Below the pieces are notes generated by a model, which saw only the letters and a list, made by a program, of their open reading frames with translations, ran no database searches and was not told the DNA's origin. Positions 45,040-52,865 of a stretch of DNA of 54,574 bases are shown piece by piece (positions within the stretch are counted from its first letter, which is position 1; every line of letters starts with the position of its first letter). The stretch comes from an uncultured Prevotellaceae bacterium (GTDB taxonomy: Bacteria; Bacteroidota; Bacteroidia; Bacteroidales; Bacteroidaceae): positions 1 through 54,574 of the forward strand of contig CADCBZ010000007.1 of the NCBI GenBank assembly GCA_902799765.1, given 5' to 3'. A program made the position numbers and the translations under genes.

Positions 45040-45041
45040 AA

Positions 45042-45683
45042 TCAATAGTCCAGCCACGAAAAGTCCTCTTTTTGAGGGCCGTCGTGCCAGTAGTCAAAAA
45101 AGTCTTGTGAGCAAGGAGGAAGGTTGTCACCTTGGCCTTCACGGAAGGTGTTCTCCGTTTCCTGAATGACCCTATAGGTTTTCATTTCCTCCTCCCATTC
45201 GCCAATGGGTTCGTCATAGTAGCCGCCATACTTTTCTGCAAATAAATAGTAGTAGCAAGTTCCGAAATATTGACTGGTCAGATATTCGATTCGTTTGTCC
45301 CACCAGTCATATTCAGGGAATCCCAGAGCTCTCCAAAGTTGACTGCAACGACGTTCAAGCAATTCGCATTCCGTTTCTGAAATGACATCCCTGAGCCTTA
45401 CTCTGTTGTTGTCAAACCAGACATGCCGCCAATCATTATAGTCTTTATCTTCGATAAGCCCTGATGCAAATCTCCAGATTTTTCTAGCCCACCAGAAATG
45501 TCCTGTCTCAGCACAAAGGTCTCCGATATACATAGCCTTTTGGAATTTTCGTTTGCAGCTTTCTGCGCAACGAATCGGGTGGATTTCCCGATTTACCAGG
45601 TCTTTCAACAAACGAGCTTCCAGATGAGTAACAATACCATTTGGTAGGCACCTGCATACCCGATAGGGAATTCTTCTTCTCAT
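45042..45683 (-). CDS. Hypothetical protein, tryptophan- and tyrosine-rich
   Basis: A 213-residue protein I do not recognise. It has a basic, cysteine-containing N-terminus (MRRRIPYRVCRCLPNGIVTH), a stretch CAESCKRKFQKAMYIGDLCA, then aromatic-rich helices (FWWARKIWRFA, YDWWDKRIEYLTSQYFG) and an acidic C-terminus ending FSWLDY. No signal peptide or membrane segment is evident. It is transcribed alone towards the TIR island from a good promoter with a leader of about 140 nt that can fold. Confidence 0.6.
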   Translation of the reverse strand: MRRRIPYRVCRCLPNGIVTHLEARLLKDLVNREIHPIRCAESCKRKFQKAMYIGDLCAETGHFWWARKIWRFASGLIEDKDYNDWRHVWFDNNRVRLRDVISETECELLERRCSQLWRALGFPEYDWWDKRIEYLTSQYFGTCYYYLFAEKYGGYYDEPIGEWEEEMKTYRVIQETENTFREGQGDNLPPCSQDFFDYWHDGPQKEDFSWLDY

Positions 45684-45696
45684 AATCCGTATTTTT

Positions 45697-45774
45697 AGTG
45701 TAACAATAATAAAAAATCACCATTCACCAGCCTTTTCAGACCGATGTTTATGGGGGATGCCCCATTGTTACACT
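45697..45774 (-). promoter_or_regulatory. Structured leader of the hypothetical gene
   Basis: AGTGTAACAAT (45697-45707) and ATTGTTACACT (45764-45774) are exact inverted repeats enclosing a second hairpin, ATGGGG/CCCCAT (about 45750-45765). Both lie inside the predicted 5' leader. The effect on expression is unknown. Confidence 0.5.
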
Positions 45775-45830
45775 ACGCTATTGATGCGGATTCTTAGCTA
45801 TGTCATCTTATTGTCATCGAAAAACGGCTG

Positions 45831-45862
45831 CAAAAGTAATAATAAATATTGTTTCTGCCAAA
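45831..45862 (-). promoter_or_regulatory. Promoter of the hypothetical gene at 45042-45683
   Basis: On the minus strand TACTTTTG (45831-45838) and TTTG (45859-45862) are 20 bp apart, a perfect match. In the rest of the gene-free stretch 45863-46105 I see no clear + strand promoter and no other feature. Confidence 0.7.
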
Positions 45863-46105
45863 TATTTGGTGCAGAATTTGTCACAAATAATTAAGTTTCC
45901 GACCTTCCTATATCTGTTATTATGAGGTACTCATTAGCATAAACTGTTTTGTATAATGATACTTTTTGCGAATCAAATCTATCATTTATAGGGTTCAAAT
46001 AAAAATTATGGCTGTAATGATAGGAATACATTTCGCAGAGGCTCTTTAGATATGTACTCGTGACAAAATATTCTAAGGACTACAAGTGAAGTTAGATTAA
46101 TATTT

Positions 46106-46819
46106 ATGGAGCAAAAAAAGAATGCACAACTCCACGCATTTAAGGAGAATGGAAAGTTTGGATTTCAGAACAACAAAGGAGATGTTGTTGTTGAGCCAAT
46201 CTTTAAGAGTCATGCCTATTATTGGTGTGAGGATTATCTGGGTGTAACCGATGAGAACAATAAAAGCGGGTTCATCAATTCAAAAGGAGAATTAATCATT
46301 CCATGTAAATGGGCAAAGGTTGGTGGTTTCGTGGATGGTTTAGCAGATGTTATGGATGATAATAAAAAGTGGGGAGTGATCAATAAAGATGGTAAAACCA
46401 TTATTCCTTTTTTGTATTCCAATCCTTTTTTCAAACTGGAACATAAGATACTTATATTCAATGAAAATGGGAAAATAATATTTATGAATCGACATGGTGA
46501 CACTATTCGACCCAACCAACTCAAGAATATGGCTGTTTTCCATGAAGGACTTGTTACCATTGTAGATGAGCACGAACATTATGGTTTTGCAGATGAGAAT
46601 GGAGAAATCATTTTTCCTCCGAAATGGGACTATGCATTATATTTTGATAAAGGATATGCATATGTTCGTGAAATTGACAAGTGCTTCTATATGGATCACA
46701 GCGGGCATCTTGTGCAGATTCATTATGAACTGCCACCATCATTAACAACAAAAAACACATCTGATTTCCTACAATGTTTAGTCATAAAGTCTAAGTTTCC
46801 AGTTAGCAGTATTAAATAA
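46106..46819 (+). CDS. WG repeat protein
   Basis: A 237-residue protein built of WG beta repeats: KFGFQNNKGDVVVEPIFKSH, KSGFINSKGELIIPCKWAKV, KWGVINKDGKTIIPFLYSNP, a degenerate unit near 115-150, and HYGFADENGEIIFPPKWDYA. There is no signal peptide, so it is probably cytosolic. WG repeats are thought to bind proteins or other ligands. It is followed after 8 bp by a TPR/membrane protein gene, so the two form a unit. The role is unknown. Confidence 0.82.
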   Translation: MEQKKNAQLHAFKENGKFGFQNNKGDVVVEPIFKSHAYYWCEDYLGVTDENNKSGFINSKGELIIPCKWAKVGGFVDGLADVMDDNKKWGVINKDGKTIIPFLYSNPFFKLEHKILIFNENGKIIFMNRHGDTIRPNQLKNMAVFHEGLVTIVDEHEHYGFADENGEIIFPPKWDYALYFDKGYAYVREIDKCFYMDHSGHLVQIHYELPPSLTTKNTSDFLQCLVIKSKFPVSSIK

Positions 46820-46827
46820 GAATAAAG

Positions 46828-47610
46828 ATGGAAGGATATATAGATGCCTATACATTATTTTCCAAAGGAGAATTGTGTTTTGCACAGAAAAGATACAATG
46901 AGACAATAGACTTGCTTCGAGAAGCCTATAATCTCATTGGTGAGGATGGATTAAAAAAGATAGGCAACCTTTTCAAAGGAACGTCAGAGAAGTATATAAA
47001 GCAACATGAGTTTTATGCGATGATGTGTAAATCCTATTATTGTCTTGAAAAATATGAGAATGCTTTGGAATATGGGAATAAGTGGCGAAATGATATTTTC
47101 AATCACTATGGTCACGAAAGTATTCTTCTTGTGGATTGTTATAAGTATCTAGCACTTATCCATGCAAAGCTAAAATTGCCAGAAAAGGAGTTCGCCAAAG
47201 AAAGAGAAGGCGATCAGACATGGGCACAGATATTTGACACGATGAGAACAGACATTCGGGTATATCCACTGTCTTTATTAAACATCCAAATACCAATGGA
47301 ATACTATATGAAAGCTTACAATCTTCTAAAAAGCAAGAATGGAGTAGAACATGAAGAAGTCAAGAACCTGAAACAAGAAATAGTGGAATATCAATCGGGA
47401 TGTTGGCTTACTATGCAGGTAGAAAGGACACTCTGGTTAGCAATATTTTTAATTCCTGTAATGGGAGTCATTATACCTATAGTAACGGGATTTACGTGGA
47501 AAGCTTTAGGGCTGTTTCTGCTGGGGATAAGTTTCTTCATGGTATGGCGTATTATAAACGCTATCATAATTGTCACCATAACATACCGCCATTATCAGAA
47601 AGCAATATAG
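46828..47610 (+). CDS. TPR-like protein with C-terminal membrane hairpin
   Basis: A 260-residue protein. The N-terminal 180 residues are helical and TPR-like (ELCFAQKRYNETIDLLREAY, YYCLEKYENALEYGNKW, YYMKAYNLLKSKNGVEHEEV). The C-terminus has two transmembrane helices (about 200-222, LAIFLIPVMGVIIPIVTGF, and 227-250) and a short basic tail. It probably sits in the inner membrane with the TPR part in the cytosol. It is co-transcribed with the WG-repeat gene. I cannot name a function. Confidence 0.65.
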   Translation: MEGYIDAYTLFSKGELCFAQKRYNETIDLLREAYNLIGEDGLKKIGNLFKGTSEKYIKQHEFYAMMCKSYYCLEKYENALEYGNKWRNDIFNHYGHESILLVDCYKYLALIHAKLKLPEKEFAKEREGDQTWAQIFDTMRTDIRVYPLSLLNIQIPMEYYMKAYNLLKSKNGVEHEEVKNLKQEIVEYQSGCWLTMQVERTLWLAIFLIPVMGVIIPIVTGFTWKALGLFLLGISFFMVWRIINAIIIVTITYRHYQKAI

Positions 47611-47719
47611 TCAAGTTTGAGTCTGAAGTAACTTATCCCTAAAAAAGTTGTAAGATGGTGATAGAATTTGTTCGTGAAATGAAACTATACTGAAAAAGAA
47701 CTATCAAAATAAAGAAGAT

Positions 47720-47836
47720 ATGAATATAACATTTCTTACACGGTTTTATGCAATTCGTTCTCCAACGAATGAAGTTGTTCAAGATGTCACATTGAGATTG
47801 AAAGATCTGGTGGAAATGGCATTTAGTGCTGTTTGA
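47720..47836 (+). CDS. Small open reading frame, possible gene remnant
   Basis: A 38-codon frame starting MNITFLTRFYAIRSPTNEVV after a purine-rich AAAGAAGAT, ending in a TGA. It reads like the first residues of a larger helical protein (the N-terminus of VirE-type primase-associated proteins is a loose resemblance), cut short. It may be a decayed gene or not expressed at all. Confidence 0.3.
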   Translation: MNITFLTRFYAIRSPTNEVVQDVTLRLKDLVEMAFSAV

Positions 47837-47947
47837 CAACCTTTTCATCGAAAATTACATAAAATTAGGTAGCCCAATGACAAAATTTCATAAAAAAAGA
47901 AAGGCGTTTCAAAAAAAATGTGTAATTTTGTCGCTAACTCTTAAGTC

Positions 47948-48359
47948 TTGTGCTCAATGCTGTTTGGACGTGTCCATAAAAGCACAACCAAGACAACCCA
48001 CGCCGAGCAGAACCGAGTAAAACCAGTGATGGCATAACGAAGTGAAGCGGGCTATTGGGGGGAGAAGAGTACATATAGAAAGGCGTTTACTTTGGCGCTA
48101 CGTTTTGACGTCTTGGAACTTCGCAACTCTCAGGTATTGTCAGAACAAGGCAACGGTAGATGCCCATGGGATGTTTTTATAAGCATCCCTATCTTCGGTA
48201 ATATGCACTATGTTTTAAGTAGTGTATGGAACTTGATGGTAGGGAAAACTATATAAATTCATCGGCGTGGGTTTCGCGTTGCTCGTTCAACAATACCGGG
48301 CAATGCGAAGGCCTCAAGACGTGGAACGGGTAACAGGTACGAACTCCACGCTTCTTTTT
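47948..48359 (+). ncRNA. Candidate structured RNA upstream of the RiPP precursors
   Basis: No protein is encoded in 47837-48491, but the stretch is dense in hairpins: TTGTGCT/AGCACAA (47948-47987) around TGGAC/GTCCA; GGGATG/CATCCC (about 48168-48189); CGCGTTGCTCG/CGGGCAATGCG (about 48275-48308, two G-U pairs); and AAG-CGTGGA/TCCACG-CTT (48316-48353) followed by CTTTTT, an intrinsic terminator. A TAATTTTG box at 47923-47930 could start it. The sequence gave no match to tRNA, tmRNA or RNase P in my reading. It may be a free RNA or an attenuating leader. Confidence 0.45.
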
Positions 48360-48491
48360 ATCCCTAAAAGTTAGTGCGGGCTTTCTTTATGTAACGAGAG
48401 TGGTATTAACAAATCAAATCAAAGAGCGACTACATGGCGTAATCCGAAAAGCCAGCAACAGAGTAGGAATAAAACTATAAAGTTCACAACT

Positions 48492-48593
48492 ATGGCACAG
48501 AACAATGCTATCCTGAACGAGGTCTTTAAGCGTCTGGACGTGACAGAGGAGACTCCGAACTGGTGTGATTGGAATAGTGAGAATAAAAAATAA
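48492..48593 (+). CDS. RiPP precursor peptide 1
   Basis: A 33-residue peptide. The leader MAQNNAILNEVFKRLDVTEE is followed by TPNWCDWNSENKK. It is the first of three tandem copies whose leaders are nearly identical while the residues after P-x-W-C-D differ in sequence and length. That pattern, with three radical SAM genes directly downstream, is what a ribosomally made, modified peptide looks like. This copy has a second tryptophan (W27) and the longest tail. The type of modification is unknown; W24 and C25 are the likely sites. Confidence 0.8.
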   Translation: MAQNNAILNEVFKRLDVTEETPNWCDWNSENKK

Positions 48594-48674
48594 TCTCAAT
48601 TCCTTTGATAGTAATATTGGCAGAATCCGAAAAGCCAACAACAGAGTAGGAACTTATATAAACACTTTATCATT

Positions 48675-48767
48675 ATGGCACAGAACAATGCTATTCTGAA
48701 TGAGGTTTTCACCCGTCTCGACGTAAATGAGGAGAGACCTAACTGGTGTGACCGCAGCAGCGAGTAA
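48675..48767 (+). CDS. RiPP precursor peptide 2
   Basis: A 30-residue peptide: leader MAQNNAILNEVFTRLDVNEE, core RPNWCDRSSE. It keeps the full P-N-W-C-D motif and has a shorter tail than copy 1. It lies 81 bp after copy 1 and carries its own 27-nt upstream element. The three copies have silent codon differences (for example GCTATC versus GCTATT), so the peptide sequence is under selection and the duplication is not brand new. Confidence 0.8.
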   Translation: MAQNNAILNEVFTRLDVNEERPNWCDRSSE

Positions 48768-48843
48768 CTAGTAGCTTCTCATTTTGTGGCGGAGTCCGAA
48801 AAGCCAGCAACAGAGTAGGAATAACTGTTAATACGTATCAACT

Positions 48844-48930
48844 ATGGCACAGAATAATGCTATTTTGAACGAGGTTTATGCTCGCATTGACGTAACAGAG
48901 GAGCGCCCACATTGGTGCGACACAGACTAA
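48844..48930 (+). CDS. RiPP precursor peptide 3
   Basis: A 28-residue peptide, the shortest copy: leader MAQNNAILNEVYARIDVTEE, core RPHWCDTD. It replaces the Asn of the core by His but keeps P-x-W-C-D. It ends 34 bp before the first radical SAM gene, so the precursor and enzyme genes are one transcription unit. Confidence 0.8.
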   Translation: MAQNNAILNEVYARIDVTEERPHWCDTD

Positions 48931-48964
48931 TCAGTAAAGTATTCTTTTAATTAGGTTCATCACT

Positions 48965-50104
48965 ATGCCGACATATAAGAAATTATTTGTAACTATAAAA
49001 GCTACACTAAAATGTAATCTGGGGTGCTTGTATTGCTATGGACGCGACAATCACTCCATTGCCCGCGAAATGGATGATGAGGAAATTCATAAAGCTTTGT
49101 TGTTCATCTTAGAGTATGCCAAACTGAAAGGAGTTAACAATATAACTTTATGTTGGCATGGTGGTGAACCTTTTCTTCTGGCAAAAAGAATGCCTGCAAT
49201 ATTGGATTTCGCAAGAAATTTGTTTAAATCAGAAAAGATAGACTGTTCATTCGTAACACAAACCAATGCAGTCTTGTTAACACCTGCAAATTATGACTTA
49301 ATTAAAAACTATTTTGATAATAGTGTTGGCGTATCTTTGGATTTATACAGCAATTTCAGGACGTTCCCAAATGGTCAACTTTCTTCTGATATTGTAATAA
49401 ACAATATAGACAAGGCTATAGAGTCTGGAATCAAATTAAGTTGTATAAATCTGATAACACAACACAATTTACATAGGATTAAAGATATATATCAGTTCTA
49501 CAAAGAACGTAACATGACCGTCAGATTGGCTCGTGTTTTTCCTATTGACAAGGAGTATAATCCATCTGATGTCATGTATGTAACTGCCGAAGAATTTGCG
49601 GGCGCAATGAATGAATACTTTGACCTGTGGGCTAATGATCCAGAACCAGCATCTAATTTTGATATCATACATCTTATTGGCGACTTGTTACTTGGAAGAG
49701 CATCTATCTGCTTCCGTGAATATAATTGTACAGAGAGATATATGGCTCTTTGTCCTGGTGGTGACATATATTCATGTGCGGAATTTGATGTACCTGAGTC
49801 CATTATAGGGAATTTCCTGACACAATCCCCACAAACATTTATTGCATCGGATGCCAGACAACTTCTTTTTAAGAAAGCACCGATTCCTGAAAAATGTAAG
49901 TCATGCAAATACGAGACAATATGTTATGGAGCCTGCTTGCGAGAAAGATTCATGCTAAAGTATCCGTTCCGATGTGAAACAAACAAGTTGCATTGGGACC
50001 ATGTAGTTGAATGGTTAGCGACCAAAGGTTGCAGCTTATTTATGCTAAGAGGCAAGAGCAAGGATGAAATAGTTGATGTAATGACAAAAATATTTAATAG
50101 ATGA
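48965..50104 (+). CDS. Radical SAM/SPASM peptide-modifying enzyme
   Basis: A 379-residue enzyme with the 4Fe-4S radical SAM motif CNLGCLYC (C17, C21, C24) and a C-terminal SPASM-type cysteine cluster (CPGGDIYSCAEF, then CKSCKYETICYGACLRE) for auxiliary clusters. It has the HGGEPFLL motif of the family. SPASM enzymes that follow short precursor genes form thioether, C-C or other crosslinks in peptides. The most likely substrate is the P-x-W-C-D core. It overlaps the next gene by 4 bp. Confidence 0.9.
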   Translation: MPTYKKLFVTIKATLKCNLGCLYCYGRDNHSIAREMDDEEIHKALLFILEYAKLKGVNNITLCWHGGEPFLLAKRMPAILDFARNLFKSEKIDCSFVTQTNAVLLTPANYDLIKNYFDNSVGVSLDLYSNFRTFPNGQLSSDIVINNIDKAIESGIKLSCINLITQHNLHRIKDIYQFYKERNMTVRLARVFPIDKEYNPSDVMYVTAEEFAGAMNEYFDLWANDPEPASNFDIIHLIGDLLLGRASICFREYNCTERYMALCPGGDIYSCAEFDVPESIIGNFLTQSPQTFIASDARQLLFKKAPIPEKCKSCKYETICYGACLRERFMLKYPFRCETNKLHWDHVVEWLATKGCSLFMLRGKSKDEIVDVMTKIFNR

Positions 50105-51456
50105 TGAAAAGTTTGTTGTTTGTCATACCATGGGCTAGAAAGTTTGTTGATAATGCAGACTATGTATATGCTGAATCTCCTGAAAGAGCCCCAGAGAATG
50201 TGGTTGGATTAGCCACATTCCTACGCACACAGGGAGTCCGTGTAGAAATTGCGGATATGAGTTATTTGCTGATGCAATGTAAAGGAAATATAGAGCAATG
50301 TCTTCAGTTGTTATGGAACAAATGCAAGTCGTTTGCACCTGATGTTATTGGACTTTCTTTTTTTACGGCTCGTTTTGAAACTGCATCTATAATAGTAAGC
50401 TTTCTACGTTCGCACTATAGAGATAACGCACCTATGATAATAGCAGGTGGCATTCATGCTACGTTGCTTCCAGACATAACTTATCAATATATCGATTTTG
50501 ATGCATTAATGATTGGTGAGGGTGAGCTATCTTTAGTTTCATTACTCAAAGACGAACCGCTTGACAAGATTAGAGGCGTTTATTTAAAAGGGCAAAGAAC
50601 AAAGACAATGGGAGAAGCAATCAGAAATCTCGATGATCTCCCTATGCCAGATTGGTCGTTTGTTAATAAAGAGTTTTATTCTCAACCATGTTATTTTCTT
50701 TCCTATAGCGCTAAAGAAAGAGTCATGCCAATAACTTTTGGTAGAGGGTGCTTATATCGTTGTAACTTCTGTGCGCACAATAGTTTCCTTGGGAAGCGAT
50801 GCCATTCACCAGAGTATTTTATTGACATGATGGACTATACAGCCAAACAGTGTGGAGTAAATGCCTTTATTGTTCAAGATAGTTCTGTGGGAAGTTTTAA
50901 GAAAGAATGGGCTAAAGTGTGTGAATTACTTATCGACAAAGGAAGTCCATATCGTTGGTGGGGTAATCTTCGTGCAAACCAGGTTGATGAAGATTTCCTT
51001 CAAATTATGAAAGAAGCTGGTTGTGGAAAAGTTTTTTTTGGTTTTGAATCTGGCAGTCCGCGTATTTTAGAGCGAATGAATAAGCGTGTAACTATCGAAC
51101 AATGTAAGGAGGCTGCAAGATTGTGTCATAAGGTTGGACTTCCATTCTATACTAGTTACATTATTAATTATTTTGGTGAAGAAGATGAAGATCTTCAACT
51201 TACAGAAAGACTGATAAGGGAGACACGCCCTACTTCTTTAGCAATTAATAAGTTTTCACCAATTCCTGGATCTGTAGATTTTGACACGCATCAAGACATA
51301 ATTCTGCCATATATGAAGGATGTGGAATGTTGGACTAATCTAGGACTGCTTAATGCTCCTAGGCTCTTCGGGAATATGTCTGCAGAAAGATTTGAATATT
51401 GGCAAGATCATTTATTACAATTAAAGAAAGAAATTAATAGCAATGAAGATTTTTAG
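50101..51456 (+). CDS. B12-binding-type radical SAM protein
   Basis: A 451-residue class B-like enzyme: an N-terminal Rossmann-type cobalamin-binding domain (PDVIGLSFFTARFETASIIV, then APMIIAGGIHATLLPD and IGEGELSLVSLL; no DxHxxG motif) and a radical SAM domain with CLYRCNFC (C-x3-C-x2-C). Members methylate unactivated carbons or do ring chemistry; TsrM, for example, methylates tryptophan. With W and C conserved in the precursors, C-methylation of the tryptophan is one possibility, but this is inference. It overlaps its neighbours by 4 and 14 bp. Confidence 0.88.
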   Translation: MMKSLLFVIPWARKFVDNADYVYAESPERAPENVVGLATFLRTQGVRVEIADMSYLLMQCKGNIEQCLQLLWNKCKSFAPDVIGLSFFTARFETASIIVSFLRSHYRDNAPMIIAGGIHATLLPDITYQYIDFDALMIGEGELSLVSLLKDEPLDKIRGVYLKGQRTKTMGEAIRNLDDLPMPDWSFVNKEFYSQPCYFLSYSAKERVMPITFGRGCLYRCNFCAHNSFLGKRCHSPEYFIDMMDYTAKQCGVNAFIVQDSSVGSFKKEWAKVCELLIDKGSPYRWWGNLRANQVDEDFLQIMKEAGCGKVFFGFESGSPRILERMNKRVTIEQCKEAARLCHKVGLPFYTSYIINYFGEEDEDLQLTERLIRETRPTSLAINKFSPIPGSVDFDTHQDIILPYMKDVECWTNLGLLNAPRLFGNMSAERFEYWQDHLLQLKKEINSNEDF

Positions 51457-52798
51457 AAATAACATTTGGGAGAATCATCTCCAGTCTGTAGTACCTAATG
51501 AGGTAAAATGGTCTTATTGGAATGACTGTTTTTCCATTCCAGAAGGAGAAGTGTGTTTTAATGTAATGACAGGTTCTTTAGTCTTGATGTCGAACTCTGA
51601 ATACGAGAATCTATTAAAGGCAAAAGAGTGTACAAACAAATTATGGGAATTTGGCCTTTACGCAGATGTCAAAAAAGACGAGTATAGAGAATGGTTGAAT
51701 ACTTATCGTGAAGGTAAGAACGATGAGTCTTTCCTTGACTTGACTTTTCTAACATCAAGGCAGTGCCAATTTAAATGTACCTATTGTTTTGAAGGGCTTA
51801 AGCCAAAGAAAGATTTAACTGATGAGACAATCTTGCATGTCAAGAGTTTTTTAGAGAAAAGAAAGGGTTCTTTCCAAAAACTGCAAGTTTATTGGTTTGG
51901 TGGTGAGCCACTTCTTGGCTACAATAAAATCATTACTCTCTCGGATTATATCACCCATTTTTGTGATAATAACGCGATAGAGTATGATAGCAGTATTACC
52001 ACTAATGGATATGCTTTAACCCGTGAGAGGTGTGAGGAATTAGTAAAATCGTGTAGGATTAGCCGTTATGTAATTACTGTTGATGGAACAGAAGAGGTTC
52101 ATAATCAAAGACGCCCTCTGTTAAGTGGTAAGGGAACTTTTAAAACGATTTGGCAAAATATACACTGGCTTGTTGATTTTGGAGCCCATGTTGTTTTCCG
52201 AATTACCATTGACAAAGAAAATGCGGACAATATACCTTTGCTTTTAGATAAAATCGCCCAAAGTAGTTTGGCAGGCAAGGTGAGTATTGCGTTGGCAAGA
52301 ACGTTTGAAATATTAAACACTCCGGAAGATTTAGGTTCAAAGATTTTTAGTGAGCGGGAATTTGCCCCTGTTGAGATGAAGCTTATTGATTATGCCCATA
52401 GCCTTGGCTTGATGAACTATCGATTACCTCATAAAGCACCCTTGGGAGGATGTTTGAGGAAGGGGGACATAACGATTGGAACCGATGGTGAGATATACAA
52501 ATGTCTTGATACTATTGGCGAAATGAAATGGGTGACAGGCTCTATTGAAAAGATAGATTCAGAACCTCAACCTCAATGGTATAAAGATTATCTTAACTGG
52601 ACACCAGATGACAGTAACCAATGCAGAGGCTGTAAATTACAGCCACTATGTAGTGGTGGATGTCCTCATAATGCAATGTTTTCTGACAAGATGCATGGAT
52701 CAGTACTTCAATGTCCTGACTGGAAGCCTAACTATAGGCATCAGATTGAACGCTACATCAAAGAAAAAATAGGAAAGAATGAATTTGAACTACTTTAA
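51443..52798 (+). CDS. Radical SAM/SPASM peptide maturase
   Basis: A 451-residue enzyme with a 100-residue N-terminal extension that may bind the leader peptide (RiPP-recognition-type position; CFNVMTGSLVLMSNSEYENL), then the motif CQFKCTYC, FGGEPLLGYN and a SPASM domain (CLDTIGEMKW, CRGCKLQPLCSGGCPHNAMF). It resembles anaerobic sulfatase-maturase-like peptide maturases. A second SPASM enzyme in one cluster suggests two distinct modifications on the same 8-13 residue core. It ends 67 bp before the next gene. Confidence 0.9.
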   Translation: MKIFRNNIWENHLQSVVPNEVKWSYWNDCFSIPEGEVCFNVMTGSLVLMSNSEYENLLKAKECTNKLWEFGLYADVKKDEYREWLNTYREGKNDESFLDLTFLTSRQCQFKCTYCFEGLKPKKDLTDETILHVKSFLEKRKGSFQKLQVYWFGGEPLLGYNKIITLSDYITHFCDNNAIEYDSSITTNGYALTRERCEELVKSCRISRYVITVDGTEEVHNQRRPLLSGKGTFKTIWQNIHWLVDFGAHVVFRITIDKENADNIPLLLDKIAQSSLAGKVSIALARTFEILNTPEDLGSKIFSEREFAPVEMKLIDYAHSLGLMNYRLPHKAPLGGCLRKGDITIGTDGEIYKCLDTIGEMKWVTGSIEKIDSEPQPQWYKDYLNWTPDDSNQCRGCKLQPLCSGGCPHNAMFSDKMHGSVLQCPDWKPNYRHQIERYIKEKIGKNEFELL

Positions 52799-52865
52799 TC
52801 TGAAAGATAAAGATAGTTAAGTATTCATGAAAACGGTTCGATATAATAAACCCTTGTCAATATAG

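Larger units (their letters stand above)
48443..48822 (+). repeat. Three copies of a 27-nt element ahead of each precursor gene
   Basis: The element begins TCCGAAAAGCCAGCAACA and ends GAGTAGGAA; copies lie at 48443, 48626 (one change, G to A) and 48795. Each sits 21-23 bases before a precursor start codon. The spacing of 183 and 169 bp shows tandem duplication of the whole unit. A promoter, processing or translation role is possible. Confidence 0.8.

Noticed and set aside
45508-45723. Second small gene overlapping the hypothetical gene
   Set aside because: It lies in another frame over the 5' part of the better supported gene and has low-complexity, non-conserved-looking sequence.
47948-48359. 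tmRNA, RNase P RNA, group II intron or retron RNA
   Set aside because: The conserved landmarks of tmRNA and RNase P, a domain V-like hairpin, and any reverse transcriptase gene are all missing nearby.
48443-48822. CRISPR array
   Set aside because: Only three repeats, 169-183 bp apart, with the intervening sequence coding for homologous peptides; no cas genes.
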